From Physella acuta (Eukaryota > Mollusca > Gastropoda > Physidae), in NCBI RefSeq assembly GCF_028476545.1, contig NW_026733927.1, positions 27,501 to 91,500 of the forward strand: DNA of 64,000 nucleotides, given 5' to 3'. The notes under the pieces are model-generated. The model did no database searches and had not been told where the DNA came from. It worked only from the letters and a program-made list of their open reading frames with translations. Position numbers and translations under genes: made by a program. Below, piece after piece: positions 34,390-44,700 of the stretch. Numbering within the stretch: the first letter of the stretch is position 1; every line of letters begins with the position of its first letter.

Positions 34390-37191
34390 ATCTTGGCTCA
34401 AGTGGATCTCGAACCCTCGTCTCCGGTACCCAAATCAAACAGCACCTTACAACCCGCGCCAAATATCCCGTCCACCGGCCAACTGGGGAGCCCGGCTCAA
34501 CTGCTCAAGGAAGCTGGTTGGCCAGTGGTCGACTGGCCGGCCTCGGCCGAAGACCCTTCCCTCGGTTCCACGTTTCCAGAAGAATCCTGGCCAAGTGAGA
34601 ACCTTTTTCACAGCGCTGACGTCTCGGAAGACACGCAGCCCGTGGAAAGTGCACCGGAGGAGGAGAAACGGTTCATGAAAGGCTTGAAATTCAACGATAA
34701 AAGATTCATGCGCGGACTAAAGCGGGACGCCGACTCGAATTTCAGCGAAGACAAAAGATTCATGCGGGGTTTCAGGAATTTTGACGACGATTTCTCAGAA
34801 AGTGAACTGGTTGATAAGCGCTTTATGAAGGGCTTTCTGCCTTACGATAAGCGCTTTATGAAGGGCTTTCTAGCATACGATAAACGTTTCATGAAGGGCT
34901 TTCTACCATATGATAAAAGATTTATGAAGGGCTTTCTACCATATGATAAAAGATTTATGAAGGGAATTGCGCCTTATGATAAACGATTTATGAAAGGATT
35001 CCTACCATATGATAAGCGCTTTATGAAAGGATTTATTCCTTATGATAAGCGCTTTATGAGAGGATTACGATCAGATTCAGACGATTTCTCAGACGACAGC
35101 AGCGAAGAAAAATACTTTGTGCCTCGATTAGATGACGATTACCCAACTTATGACAACGTCGACCCAACTAATCCACTAACGACCGGCCCGATGGATAAAA
35201 AATTTATGCGCGGATTAAACAAACGATTTATGCGAGGTCTAAGCAGCTTTGACAAGCGATTTATGCGCGGCTTAACGAAAAGATCAGCCTCACCTATCTC
35301 GTATCTCCCCACAGATGTCTCATCTAACGAACTCAGCGAACATTACAAGATGGATTACGACAACGAAAACACCGGCGACAAACTCATGTACCCCGACAGC
35401 GCAGAGAAGCGGTTCATGAAAGGATTCCACTCGTACACGAAAAAATTTCTCCCAGGCGGCACCGCGTCACAGGAATCGGAGTACACACTGGATAAAAAAT
35501 TCATGCGCGGATTACACAAAAAAGATGACGCGTTCGGCGGCGACGAGGAAAAAAGGTTCATGAAAGGGTTGGTAAAGAGAGACGACGATGAAAACGTAAT
35601 CGACGAGGACAAGAGGTTTATGAAGGGGTTGGTTAAAAAAAACGATGAAGAGGATCTAGAACTAGTTTCACACAAAATCCCGGTGACTGAGTTTAAATTT
35701 TTTTCTAAGAATCACACTAATGACGAGTCGCTTAATGAAGATAAACGATTTATGCGAGGGCTGGGTAATTATGCCAAGCGGGACAATGAGGTTACTGACG
35801 AAGAAATTAATGGCTCTGAAGATAAAAGATTTATGAAGGGGCTTGTTAAAAAGGATAACGATAAAAGATTTATGAAGGGGCTTGTTAAAAAAGATGACGA
35901 TAAAAGATTTATGAAGGGGCTTGTTAAAAAGGATGACGATAAAAGATTTATGAAAGGGCTTGTTAAAAAGGATGACGATAAAAGATTTATGAAGGGACTT
36001 GTTAAAAAAGACGACGACATCGAAATTAACGATAAGCGTTTTATGCGTGGTTTGATAAAAAAAGATTTCGATGATGAAATGGACGATAAGATGGACGATA
36101 AAAGATTTATGCGAGGCCTAGTGAAAAAAGAGGAAGGGGGCGACGATTTCGTCGATGACAAGCGATTTATGAAAGGGTTGGTTAAGAAAAGTGAAAACGA
36201 CTTGGAAGAAGAAAAACGATTTATGCGAGGTTTAATTAAAAAAGACGACGACAAACGGTTTATGCGAGGGCTCATTAAGAAAGACGACACAGATTACGAC
36301 CACGACGATAAAAGATTCATGAAAGGGCTAATAAAAAAAGACGACAAAGAACCGGACGACAAGCGGTTTATGCGCGGACTGGTCAAACGTGACGTCACTC
36401 TACACCGCAGCAGACGAGACATCAACTTCCGTAACTTCGATACCGACGGCATTCTTGAAAAACTCGCCGAAGAATACGCAAATTCCGGACAAATCCCGTG
36501 GAACGATTTCTTCAGAAAAGTCAATGCTGACGAGCAACCCATGGATTCCATCAGAAGCAAGAAGAGGTTCATGCGAGGGTTTGACGAGTTCTTGAGCCGA
36601 GACTACGAACCCGGAAGTCCTGACGACGACGAGGTAGAAGAAGACGACAATAACGACGACCATTCAGAAGTCGATAAACGATTCATGCGCGGGTTTCATT
36701 TCTACGACAACGACGACGACACGCAAAAACGGTTTCACAGCGGGCTGAACAGGTACGCTCCTACACGCAACGCCTACGGTAAAAGATACAACATCGGCGG
36801 TCAAATTTCCAGGTACAACGGAAACGTACAGAAACGTCGTGTTCCGGACTTTGACGATTATTCCCGACACGCCACGAAAAGATTTATGCGCGGACTGCGA
36901 TACTATCGAGACGAAGACGAAGATGATTTGATCAACGACAAGCGCTTCATGCGAGGTCTGGGTAACTTCGAGAAAAGATTCATGAAAGGCCTCCATCATT
37001 TCGAAAAACGAAGCGCCCCCCAGTTTCAGAACCACAGCGTACACTACAAGACAGGTTCGAACTCCGAAGAGCCGTCACCGCCCCATTTAACGAACTCTGA
37101 ATCGTCTAAACTACCACCACACTTACACCAACCCGGAAATGGGTTGGAATTTCATAAAGCCTTGCAGGATGTCAACCCTATTTCGGGTTGA
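34390..37191 (+). CDS. multi-copy FM(K/R)G neuropeptide-type precursor, main (terminal coding) exon
   Basis: This exon encodes 933 residues and ends at TGA 37189-37191. There is no ATG at its start: an in-frame TGA lies inside the splice acceptor just upstream, so translation must enter by splicing in phase 0. Residues 1-94 are a proline/acid-rich spacer. From residue 95 about 36 cores FM(K/R)G(L/F/I) follow KR (sometimes KK). Two peptide classes are visible: nonapeptides such as FMKGFLPYD (residues about 142-223), FMRGLSSFD, FMRGLGNFE and FMKGLHHFE, and hexapeptides FMKGLV/FMRGLI before KK or KR with Asp-rich spacers (about 478-650). No Gly precedes the cleavage sites, so the peptides would not be amidated. 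No Cys occurs in the repeats. The C-terminal tail (about 875-933) lacks copies. Dibasic processing in secretory granules is established for such precursors; the receptor and role are unknown. The repeats are not recognised as any named molluscan family. Confidence 0.93.
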   Translation: MLAQVDLEPSSPVPKSNSTLQPAPNIPSTGQLGSPAQLLKEAGWPVVDWPASAEDPSLGSTFPEESWPSENLFHSADVSEDTQPVESAPEEEKRFMKGLKFNDKRFMRGLKRDADSNFSEDKRFMRGFRNFDDDFSESELVDKRFMKGFLPYDKRFMKGFLAYDKRFMKGFLPYDKRFMKGFLPYDKRFMKGIAPYDKRFMKGFLPYDKRFMKGFIPYDKRFMRGLRSDSDDFSDDSSEEKYFVPRLDDDYPTYDNVDPTNPLTTGPMDKKFMRGLNKRFMRGLSSFDKRFMRGLTKRSASPISYLPTDVSSNELSEHYKMDYDNENTGDKLMYPDSAEKRFMKGFHSYTKKFLPGGTASQESEYTLDKKFMRGLHKKDDAFGGDEEKRFMKGLVKRDDDENVIDEDKRFMKGLVKKNDEEDLELVSHKIPVTEFKFFSKNHTNDESLNEDKRFMRGLGNYAKRDNEVTDEEINGSEDKRFMKGLVKKDNDKRFMKGLVKKDDDKRFMKGLVKKDDDKRFMKGLVKKDDDKRFMKGLVKKDDDIEINDKRFMRGLIKKDFDDEMDDKMDDKRFMRGLVKKEEGGDDFVDDKRFMKGLVKKSENDLEEEKRFMRGLIKKDDDKRFMRGLIKKDDTDYDHDDKRFMKGLIKKDDKEPDDKRFMRGLVKRDVTLHRSRRDINFRNFDTDGILEKLAEEYANSGQIPWNDFFRKVNADEQPMDSIRSKKRFMRGFDEFLSRDYEPGSPDDDEVEEDDNNDDHSEVDKRFMRGFHFYDNDDDTQKRFHSGLNRYAPTRNAYGKRYNIGGQISRYNGNVQKRRVPDFDDYSRHATKRFMRGLRYYRDEDEDDLINDKRFMRGLGNFEKRFMKGLHHFEKRSAPQFQNHSVHYKTGSNSEEPSPPHLTNSESSKLPPHLHQPGNGLEFHKALQDVNPISG
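34813..35060 (+). repeat. coding 33-bp repeat block (DKR-FMKGFLPY type)
   Basis: About eight consecutive 11-residue units (Asp-Lys-Arg plus FMKG[FI][LIA][PA]Y) sit inside the precursor exon. Copies differ mainly at synonymous sites (AAG CGC versus AAA AGA for Lys-Arg, TTC versus TTT), which fits purifying selection on the peptide. Confidence 0.85.
35818..36020 (+). repeat. coding 39-bp repeat block (FMKGLVKK-DDDKR type)
   Basis: Five nearly identical 13-residue units follow each other with almost no synonymous differences, unlike the 33-bp block. This points to recent unequal exchange or conversion within the exon. Confidence 0.85.
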
Positions 37192-37418
37192 GAGGGTCAT
37201 CCATTTGTGTAGTCTTTAGGAACTAGTTATCAGCGAGATGTTGTGTCTTGTAAAAAAAAATGTCCAATCGCTGATGTTGGAGTGAGCAGTTAATCTAAAA
37301 ATAACATCAGGTTCTAAAAATGTGTAAGCTGTAAAATTTCAGACTTTTGTTCGTGAAGCTGATTCTATTTTGTTACACCTGTTTCCGGTAGAGAACACCA
37401 CCACCTTATTGAAAGTAT

Positions 37419-37424
37419 AATAAA
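37419..37424 (+). terminator. poly(A) signal AATAAA of the peptide precursor gene
   Basis: AATAAA lies 228 bp after the stop codon in AT-rich sequence and before the next SINE fragment. It is the first canonical signal downstream of the stop codon on this strand, so the 3' UTR is probably about 250 bp. Confidence 0.5.
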
Positions 37425-37496
37425 AGTAAAAACTATACATTGTTTCGTTGTCTTTGTTTGATTTTAGTTTTGTGTTGGTACGGAATGCTTGAGAAA

Positions 37497-37535
37497 TAGA
37501 GCTAACAGCTGTCGAAAAAGTCTCGAGTTCGTTTT
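37497..37535 (+). mobile_element. SINE tRNA-head fragment
   Basis: TAGAGCTAACAGCTGTCG followed by AAGTCTCGAGTTCG, the B-box area of the family, then unrelated sequence. Confidence 0.5.
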
Positions 37536-37609
37536 TGCATGAAATTATGATAGGCATCTGAGACTAGGATTAAAGATGGCGTTTGGGATTGATGCTGAGG
37601 ATACACAAA

Positions 37610-37785
37610 ACAATCTGCTAAATGGGACGGATGAAGTAGAGTTTCTTTTTTAGTGACTTCGGTATATGAAGGGATAGTGTGGTCAGCACTGTGCCGCCTC
37701 AATTGTCCCCAACGTTGAGTTAGATACCCATCTGAGCTGGGTGGACTCAGAAAAGTTCGACTTGCACCCGGCTTAAGTATAACTC
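37610..37785 (-). mobile_element. SINE body, opposite orientation
   Basis: The reverse strand carries GAGTCCACCCAGCTCAGATG, GGGTATCTAACTCAACG, CACTATCCCTTCATATACCG and AAACTCTACTTCATCC. Lies just past the poly(A) signal of the peptide gene. Confidence 0.75.
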
Positions 37786-37789
37786 TGTT

Positions 37790-38640
37790 TTCAAAGAAAT
37801 AAATACACTTCAATGATGGAAGTTTATATTGTTTATATTGCTGACACAAGAGTAATTACTTATTGCGTCATAAAGTAATTGCACAGATATTGTTTGTTTA
37901 ATTATCCATAACATTGGTACAGTGTTTTATGAAAAGAAAATGTTAATAATAATTAAAATTTATGTTAAGGTTTGAGCAGTTAAACTATTAAACTGACATT
38001 ATAAACTTAAGGGAAAAAGACAAAAGGTAAAATAAAGGTATAAATAAATATGCTATAGTATAACAACTGTATTTCAGTAAGAGGTTTCTTTATAAGCTAT
38101 AATACGATGAAAACACTCAAAATAATAGCACACCAAGCTAGCACTTAATCGTTGAGTAGTAATCGACGGTGTGGGTCAAGTCTATGTATGAGTCCAAATA
38201 ACTCTTACTGGTATCTGACCATCACATGTCCATGAGTCTACTCAGCTTAATTGGGTACCTGACCACTAGATATCCATCAATTCATTCTACTGGAATCAAA
38301 ATATTAAATGATACTCTGTATACTGCCATTGTGCAACTTATACAATCCCACGCATATGCCAAGTTCAGCACACACAGAGGGAGAATTAATCACCAACCTT
38401 ACAACACGACTGAACATTTTTCTTTCAATTCCTTCAGATGGAAATAATATATATTTTTTATGAAACATCATATTTGTAGATAATCGCTTAGATTCTTCAC
38501 AAAAGATAAAATCTGATGGCGCGTTATTTTAATTACTGGACGCTAATGCTGTCTCTAAAGAAGCCTTTGGTAAATAATTGATGACAATCTCCTAGTCTAC
38601 ACTGGGTGGACCTTTCTGCACTGGGTCATTTTACAGCTGT
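37790..38640. other. AT-rich non-coding stretch
   Basis: A SINE body scrap near 38200-38275 (CTACTCAGCTTAATTGGGTA) is the only landmark. Confidence 0.45.
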
Positions 38641-39005
38641 CCTTGAGGGGGACAAATAACCCGAGTAGGCAGGGGGGGGGAGGGGGGTAAACCAAGATTT
38701 GTCTAGCACAGATTATTATAAGGCAGATTGGTTTTACTGGGTGCTGGGGGGAAACACAACCTCTGTATCTATTGAAGGTGGGGGAGGGGGTGGGTGGGGG
38801 ATATTATGATGTGGGGGAGAGGGTGGGTGGGGGTATTATGGTCTAGGTGGGGGTATCAAGGTGGGGGTATCAAGATGTGGGTGGGGGTATCAAGATATGG
38901 GGGAGGGGGTGGGTGAGGGTATCATGATGTGGGGGAGGGGGTGGGTGGGGGTATCGTGTGGGGGAGGGTATCATGATGTGGGGGAGGGTGTGGGTGGGGG
39001 TATGT
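38640..39005 (+). repeat. G-rich minisatellite, quadruplex-prone
   Basis: Units of about 26 bp, GGGGGAGGGGGTGGGTGGGG plus TATCATGATGT, densest at 38777-39004. Many closely spaced G-runs on the + strand. Confidence 0.9.
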
Positions 39006-39109
39006 TGTGTTTACAAAAGAAAGTCTTAGGACTAGGATGGTGTTACTAGTTTATTGATGTATTGTGAGACTGCCACGTCTACTTAAGAGGTGAAGTGGCG
39101 TATTCTTAC

Positions 39110-39285
39110 TAATCATGATTATCATCAGCAATTATCTTCATCATGATCATTATCATCATCATCAATTTCATCCTCACCTTTAAATACTCATCACTACCAT
39201 CACCATCAGCATTATCAACCTCATCATTACCACCATCATGATCATCACCACACCCCTCCCCACCAGCAACCTCATCACTTCCCTA
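39110..39285 (+). repeat. interrupted ATC/CATCAC microsatellite
   Basis: TCATCATCA and ATCACCACC runs with frequent substitutions. Confidence 0.8.
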
Positions 39286-39352
39286 GGGTTAAACCACTAC
39301 TTTAAGTCCTCTGCTCCGAACTGTTGGGTATAACCAGATGAAGTCTCTGGAT

Positions 39353-39535
39353 AGAAGAACCTGGTCTAGTGGTAGAGCTTACACGCCAGGGTTCGTGTGC
39401 TCGTGAGTCGACCTTGAGTTGACCCTATCCAGTGTGATAAGAACTAACTCGGGTCACCGATAGTAGCAGTGACTACTCACCATATCATTACTTCTGCCCT
39501 TATAAACACATTAACTCTTCTTCATTGAACAGACA
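39353..39535 (+). mobile_element. tRNA-derived SINE, diverged copy
   Basis: Head CTGGTCTAGTGGTAGAGCTT, B-box-like GGGTTCGTGTGC, and 3' AACTCTTCTTCATTGAAC. Confidence 0.6.
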
Positions 39536-41255
39536 GACTACTAATCCTAAATTATGTCTTACTAATATAAAGCATTTAGCTGCTAACTAAAGAAGGTAGT
39601 ATATGATTAATATGTTTTTAGTAGCGAATGATTTCATTGTAGAGGCCCATTGTAATATATATTCAAAACATGTTATGTTTGATTAAAAGTAGGATTGTCG
39701 AATAGTGTGTAAGGAAAGCACAACCAAGTCTAATAATATAATTATGGGAGAAAAAATGCCATCCACATTTAGAAAAAAATATAGTAATCTAGAAAGAAGG
39801 TATCTAGATAAGGAAAGAACCTTAGTGTTGGATAATCGCATCATTGAACGTATAAAGTATAAAGGACCCATCCAACTCACACTGGTATCTTGCATGGACG
39901 TATTTCGTCACTAGGTGCACTTAGCTCTAATAGGTACCCAGTTCTAATAAGTATCTGGTAAATCTTTAAGTCACCACTGAATAACCCAGCTCGTATGCCT
40001 AAAATTTAAGTTGGAAATTAAGATGGCTGTGCTCAGACTCAGAGCCAAAGACTATTTCCTTTTTACGAACTGTCTTTTACCCATGGTCGGTCTGAAAGAT
40101 GACTCTAACTATTTGACTTTGGAAAACTCAATGTGTCGATGTGATCGACGTTTGAACCCTGTATCCTCTACTGCACTAACTTAAAGGTCTAACTGATCAC
40201 ACCACTCATCTCAGTGCTGTCATACAATGTCAGCGGATGGTGGATGCCATAGTGCTGATTACATTTTTGACAGCTGACCATTACACAATGTGACGTCACA
40301 TCATTACACGATCTAACGGTTCAGGGGTAAAAAATAAATAATTTTTGGAACAAAATAAAAAAAACTCAGAATGATTTCTAAACAACATCCAAAAAATTGA
40401 TAATATAAATAAAACCTAATTAAACCACACGCTAATTAAACATTGATTAAACGAGCAATGAACAATGAAAATGATAGCAACAAATAACAAGAGATAGCGA
40501 CACAATAAGATTATATCTAAAGCAGCCCAGGAATGTAACTATGGATATTCAAACACATGTACAGGTAGGCTACTAGTCGCACTTTAATCATTGATACGTT
40601 GCAAATACAAAATTTATGTTACAACGGGTTTTAGTTTGATGGCGTCGTTTTAAAAGTTTATTAAAATCGTTCTCCATTTACATACATCTAATTAGTGTAA
40701 GTAAAATTAAACGAAAGGTTTGATCCACACATACATATACTTACATATATAAGCAGTTTTTTGATAAAATATTAAAGAAGCTCGTTACAGATAGTGTGTG
40801 ACATTATTAATGTGTTTACACTTTTAAAACTTCAACAACGTCCCATTTTTTTGTTGTTTTTTTTCTCTTTTCAGTCTCTCGGTTCTCCCCCTCCTACCCC
40901 TCCCTCTGTTGATGCCAGCACTCTCCGCACTTTCTCCCCTAAATGCCCCCCCCCCCCCCCCCCCCCCCAAAGAAAAAAAAAATCTCAATGACTTAAAAGC
41001 TAAAAAGCTATCCCAAGAAAGAATCTGGTCGTTAAAAAAAAACCGGGGAGATAATCACTTTCATTGAATTTAGTGCGGTAACTTCCCCTTGTTTTGGGGT
41101 ACACATCTCTTCCTCCGAGATTATTTTTAGAACATCCGGTAGCCGGCACCACGGTTGGGTAGAGAACAGATACCGGATATTACATCATCATCACGTTTCA
41201 GTTTTAATCGACATTCTGGTTTCCTGACCTGCGCACCGTTTAACTGATTCCAGAT
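39536..41255. other. AT-rich non-coding stretch
   Basis: No gene supported. A poly(C) run is at 40947-40968 and a CpG-richer patch (CCGGTAGCCGGCACCACGG) at 41135-41165. Confidence 0.45.
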
Positions 41256-42158
41256 GAGGGGGTGGGGGGGGGGGTCTTTGGGTGTTTGTGAGTGGGGTGT
41301 GTGTGAGTGGGGTGTGTGATTGGGGTGTGTGATTGGGGTGTGTGTGTGGGGTGTGTGAGTGGGGTGTGTGATTGGGGTGTGTGAGTGGGGTGTGTGAGTG
41401 GGGTGTGTGATTGGGGTGTGTGAGTGGGGTGTGTGAGTGGGGTGTGTGTGTGGGGTGTGTGAGTGGGGTGTGTGAGTGGGGTGTGTGATTGGGGTGTGTG
41501 AGTGGGGTGTGTGAGTGGGGTGTGTGATTGGGGTGTGTGAGTGGGGTGTGTGAGTGGGGTGTGTGTGTGGGGTGTGTGAGTGGGGTGTGTGAGTGGGGTG
41601 TGTGAGTGGGGTGTGTGAGTGGGGTGTGTGAGTGGGGTGTGTGAGTGGGGTGTGTGAGTGGGGTGGGGTAATGTGTGTGTGTGTGTGACTGGGGTGGGGT
41701 GTGTGAGTGGGGTGGGTTATGGGGGTGTTGGGTGGGGTGGGGTGGTGTGTGTGTGTGTGCGTGGGTGTGGTTTGGTGTGTGTGGGGTTGTGTGTGTGGGG
41801 GGTGGGGTGAGGGGCGTGTGTGGGATGTGTGTGTGGGGTGGGTAATGGGGTGGGTGAGTGGGGTGGGTGAGTGGGGTGGGGTGTGGGGTGGGGTGGGTGG
41901 GTTATGGGGGTGTTGAATGGGGTGGGGTGTGTGTGTGTGAGTGAGTGGGATGTGGTGTGGTGTGGTGTGGTGTGTGTGGTGTGGTGTGTGTGGGGGGGGG
42001 GGGTCGGGGTGGTGTGTTTGTGGGTGTGCGTGTGTGGGGTGTGTGTATGTGGGGTGGGTAATGGGGTGTGTGAGTGGGGTGGGATGTGTGAGCGGGGTGT
42101 GGTATGGGTGTGTGTGTGAGTGGGGTATGAGTGTGTGTGTGTGGGGGGTGGGGTCGTC
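41256..42158 (+). repeat. 13-bp G/T-rich minisatellite with diverged tail
   Basis: Uniform GGGGTGTGTGAGT units to about 41680, with GGGGTGTGTGATT and GGGGTGTGTGTGT variants recurring in order, then looser GGGGTGGG/GTGTGTGT sequence. Strong G-run density on one strand. Confidence 0.95.
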
Positions 42159-43394
42159 AGTTGACAGGTACTAAAAATACTTTAAGGCGCACGTCAATCA
42201 CATCTGTGGCGATCTGACAAGATGATCCAATGATAGATTGCCTTCAACTCCAGTTATTTCCCAGAAGGTGAGTTTTCTTTTTAGATTAAGTTACCTGATT
42301 AGCAGTTAACGTCAGGGACAATGTCATGGTAAAACAATACCTAAATGTTAAGTTTCGTAGTATGTCTAAATGAATCTTAATAAGAGGATTGGTTTGATTT
42401 AAGTTAAGCACTCGAACACTAATCTTTTGAAATATGTTTTAAAGAGGTAAAAAATATAGTTTTTGTACATTCGAGATATGTCGGAATTCAAATGTGACAA
42501 TTATTCGTATAGCTGTGTTCAACAATTTCACCCACCCTACACCGACATGTTACGTTATTGCAACACAACCTTATTTAGTACCCAACAATACAAGACTACT
42601 AGCCCAAATGTGTTCTATACTTTACTGTGAGAGAGCTAAATTTAGCATAATGTTGAGTTTTGAATTAAAAGTGCATTTGAACTAACAATAAAATCGATAT
42701 TTCGGTGAAATTGTTCGAGATTTTAACTCAAGTTTTAACCGTGAATTATTGACAATGTTGAATTCGTTGAACGATATTTTTAGATTAACGAATAGATTTT
42801 TTTCTACACGCTTGAGTTGAGAGAGGCGATAGCACATCAATAAATGAGGTACCACTGTGTAACTTCCAGACAAAAGGAGCCACCGCTGATATTATGTGTT
42901 GCCCCCACGGGAATTGTTAGCGCCCCCGTACTCTAACTACCCCCTCCCCACCCTTATCTCTCTAACTGATGTTCGTAATTCATCAACATTCATTAACAAA
43001 ACTTGCTTTAATTTCCCTAAAGAATTAACGTTTTGAAAAATCATTACGGCAACAAAATTTCAAAATACAGCAGTCTATACTAGACTTTGTATTTTTTTTG
43101 TTTGTTGTGAAACTGGTTTAAAAAATTAATTCATTAAACTACGCTTTTTAAAACATGACACTTGTAAACACGGCCTTAGAGCAAAGGTTGTACATGGGAG
43201 GTACAAACCAAACAGTTGTCAATTAAAAAGTCGTATAAAATAGACCTGGTTATGCCCCAAAAATGTAAATCATAATCTATCCCCGTAGTGCTCAAGACAA
43301 ATGTGAGCAATAAATAGAACTTATTGAGTCCATCAATTGCAATGATCTTGGCATGCGAGGGTGGGTGTGATGGGGGGGGGGGGGGAGATGTAGT
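42159..43394. other. AT-rich non-coding stretch
   Basis: No gene supported. A GCCCCCACGGG/GCGCCCCCGTA pair lies at 42900-42935 and a poly(G) run at 43372-43385. Confidence 0.45.
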
Positions 43395-43528
43395 CAGTGA
43401 TATACCCAGTCACCTTGGTTTCCCTGAGTCAGGCACCCAGGGACCACCTTCAGACACGCACCATGGATCCAAACTCTTACCCTCTAACTGGCAGTCGAAA
43501 GCTCTACCATTCGACCACGCCGTCACTT
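43395..43528 (-). mobile_element. tRNA-derived SINE, head plus partial body
   Basis: The reverse strand reads GTGACGGCGTGGTCGAATGG, then TAGAGCTTTCGACTGCC and B box GAGTTTGGATCC, then GGTGCCTGACTCAGGGAAAC. The head is among the most tRNA-like of the set. Confidence 0.75.
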
Positions 43529-44503
43529 TTAGTAGCAGTTGTGAACTGAGCAAATTATGTTAAATGTAGCTAAATTTTTGGATATACATTTCAATTTTTT
43601 TTAAAATATAGTTTTGATTTCAAGTTGCCAGGAATTTTGACTTGCTTGTAGGTTACTTTAATCTTTATTTCGTTATTTATTTTCTGATTTCTAACTTCGA
43701 GATGTTGATCAATTATTTATTTGTTTCACTTGACTTGAGTTGGTGTGAATCGGAGTTTTTAAATTAATTAGTGATTGCATTGTTCATTACAGAAACTACG
43801 GCTTTAATGGAACAGATTGTCGTCTTGATTAATTTTGAATGTGAACTCCATTTCGTTTTTATGGTGGTCTGCTATTAAAGGAAAATAAGTCACGGCGTGA
43901 AATGAATGACAAAGAACCGCAACTGGGGCCGTAAATTGAAGTTTTGTAAGATTTACAATATGTAATGCTTAGAGGCGTCTGTGTGTCTGAGTAGAGGGGG
44001 TGAAGGGGAGTAGCATAAAGTAATACAATGCCCTTTGCGGACTCTCAATGTCTCTCACACTGTAGGGCCTATAAAAAAAAAAAGCTGGAAGACACAAACT
44101 TATTTTTTTTTAAATCGACTTCGCGAGAGATGCGAGTTATGGTCCTTGCCTGAGTGCCAGATGGTGCTGTTCAGTGAGTGGTTACATTTAGTCACGTGAT
44201 ATACTCTTGTGTCTAGTGTTGAGCCTGGTGTATGCCTGCATATGTGGACGTTTTAATAAGTTCCATGCCGAAGACAATTTGGACTTATATTTACAAGAAC
44301 CAAAACAAAAAATAAGTTCCCAAGAATAAATATTTAAGAAATCTCAAACCCTTTTGTTCAGTTTGGTGAATGCGAGTTTGTTAGTCAATCAGAACTTGGA
44401 ACGTAATCGTTAGTCTGTTTCACCCGTAGTGAAAAGATATGCGGTTGTATGTGTATGAGAAATTTGTAAGTAAAGCTGTGTTCATGATTGTGTTGTGTAA
44501 GGG
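43529..44503. other. AT-rich non-coding stretch
   Basis: I see nothing coding or structured here. Confidence 0.5.
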
Positions 44504-44700
44504 CTACAGCGATATCTAACGGTAGAACGCTCGAACGAAAAACCAAATGTCTCGAGTTCGGATCCCAGTTTTGATTCCTTAATATTCAACCTAGGTCCAC
44601 CCAGGCATGACGGAGACTCACTATTTCCTTATATATTATAGACACATAATCAGGTGAGCTCTACTTCAACTGCACTATTGACCTCTAGGTCCGTAAGTGT
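44504..44700 (+). mobile_element. tRNA-derived SINE copy
   Basis: TCTAACGGTAGAACGCTCG, B box GAGTTCGGATCCC, GGTCCACCCAGGCATGACGG and GAGCTCTACTTCAACTGC in family order. Confidence 0.75.

Noticed and set aside
35355-36572. Reverse-strand frames inside the peptide exon (Ser/Phe-rich)
   Set aside because: They are antisense shadows of the repeated KRFMKG coding units.
39353-39425. Possible functional tRNA gene
   Set aside because: Boxes are diverged, no acceptor-stem pairing is evident, and the flanking body matches the SINE family.
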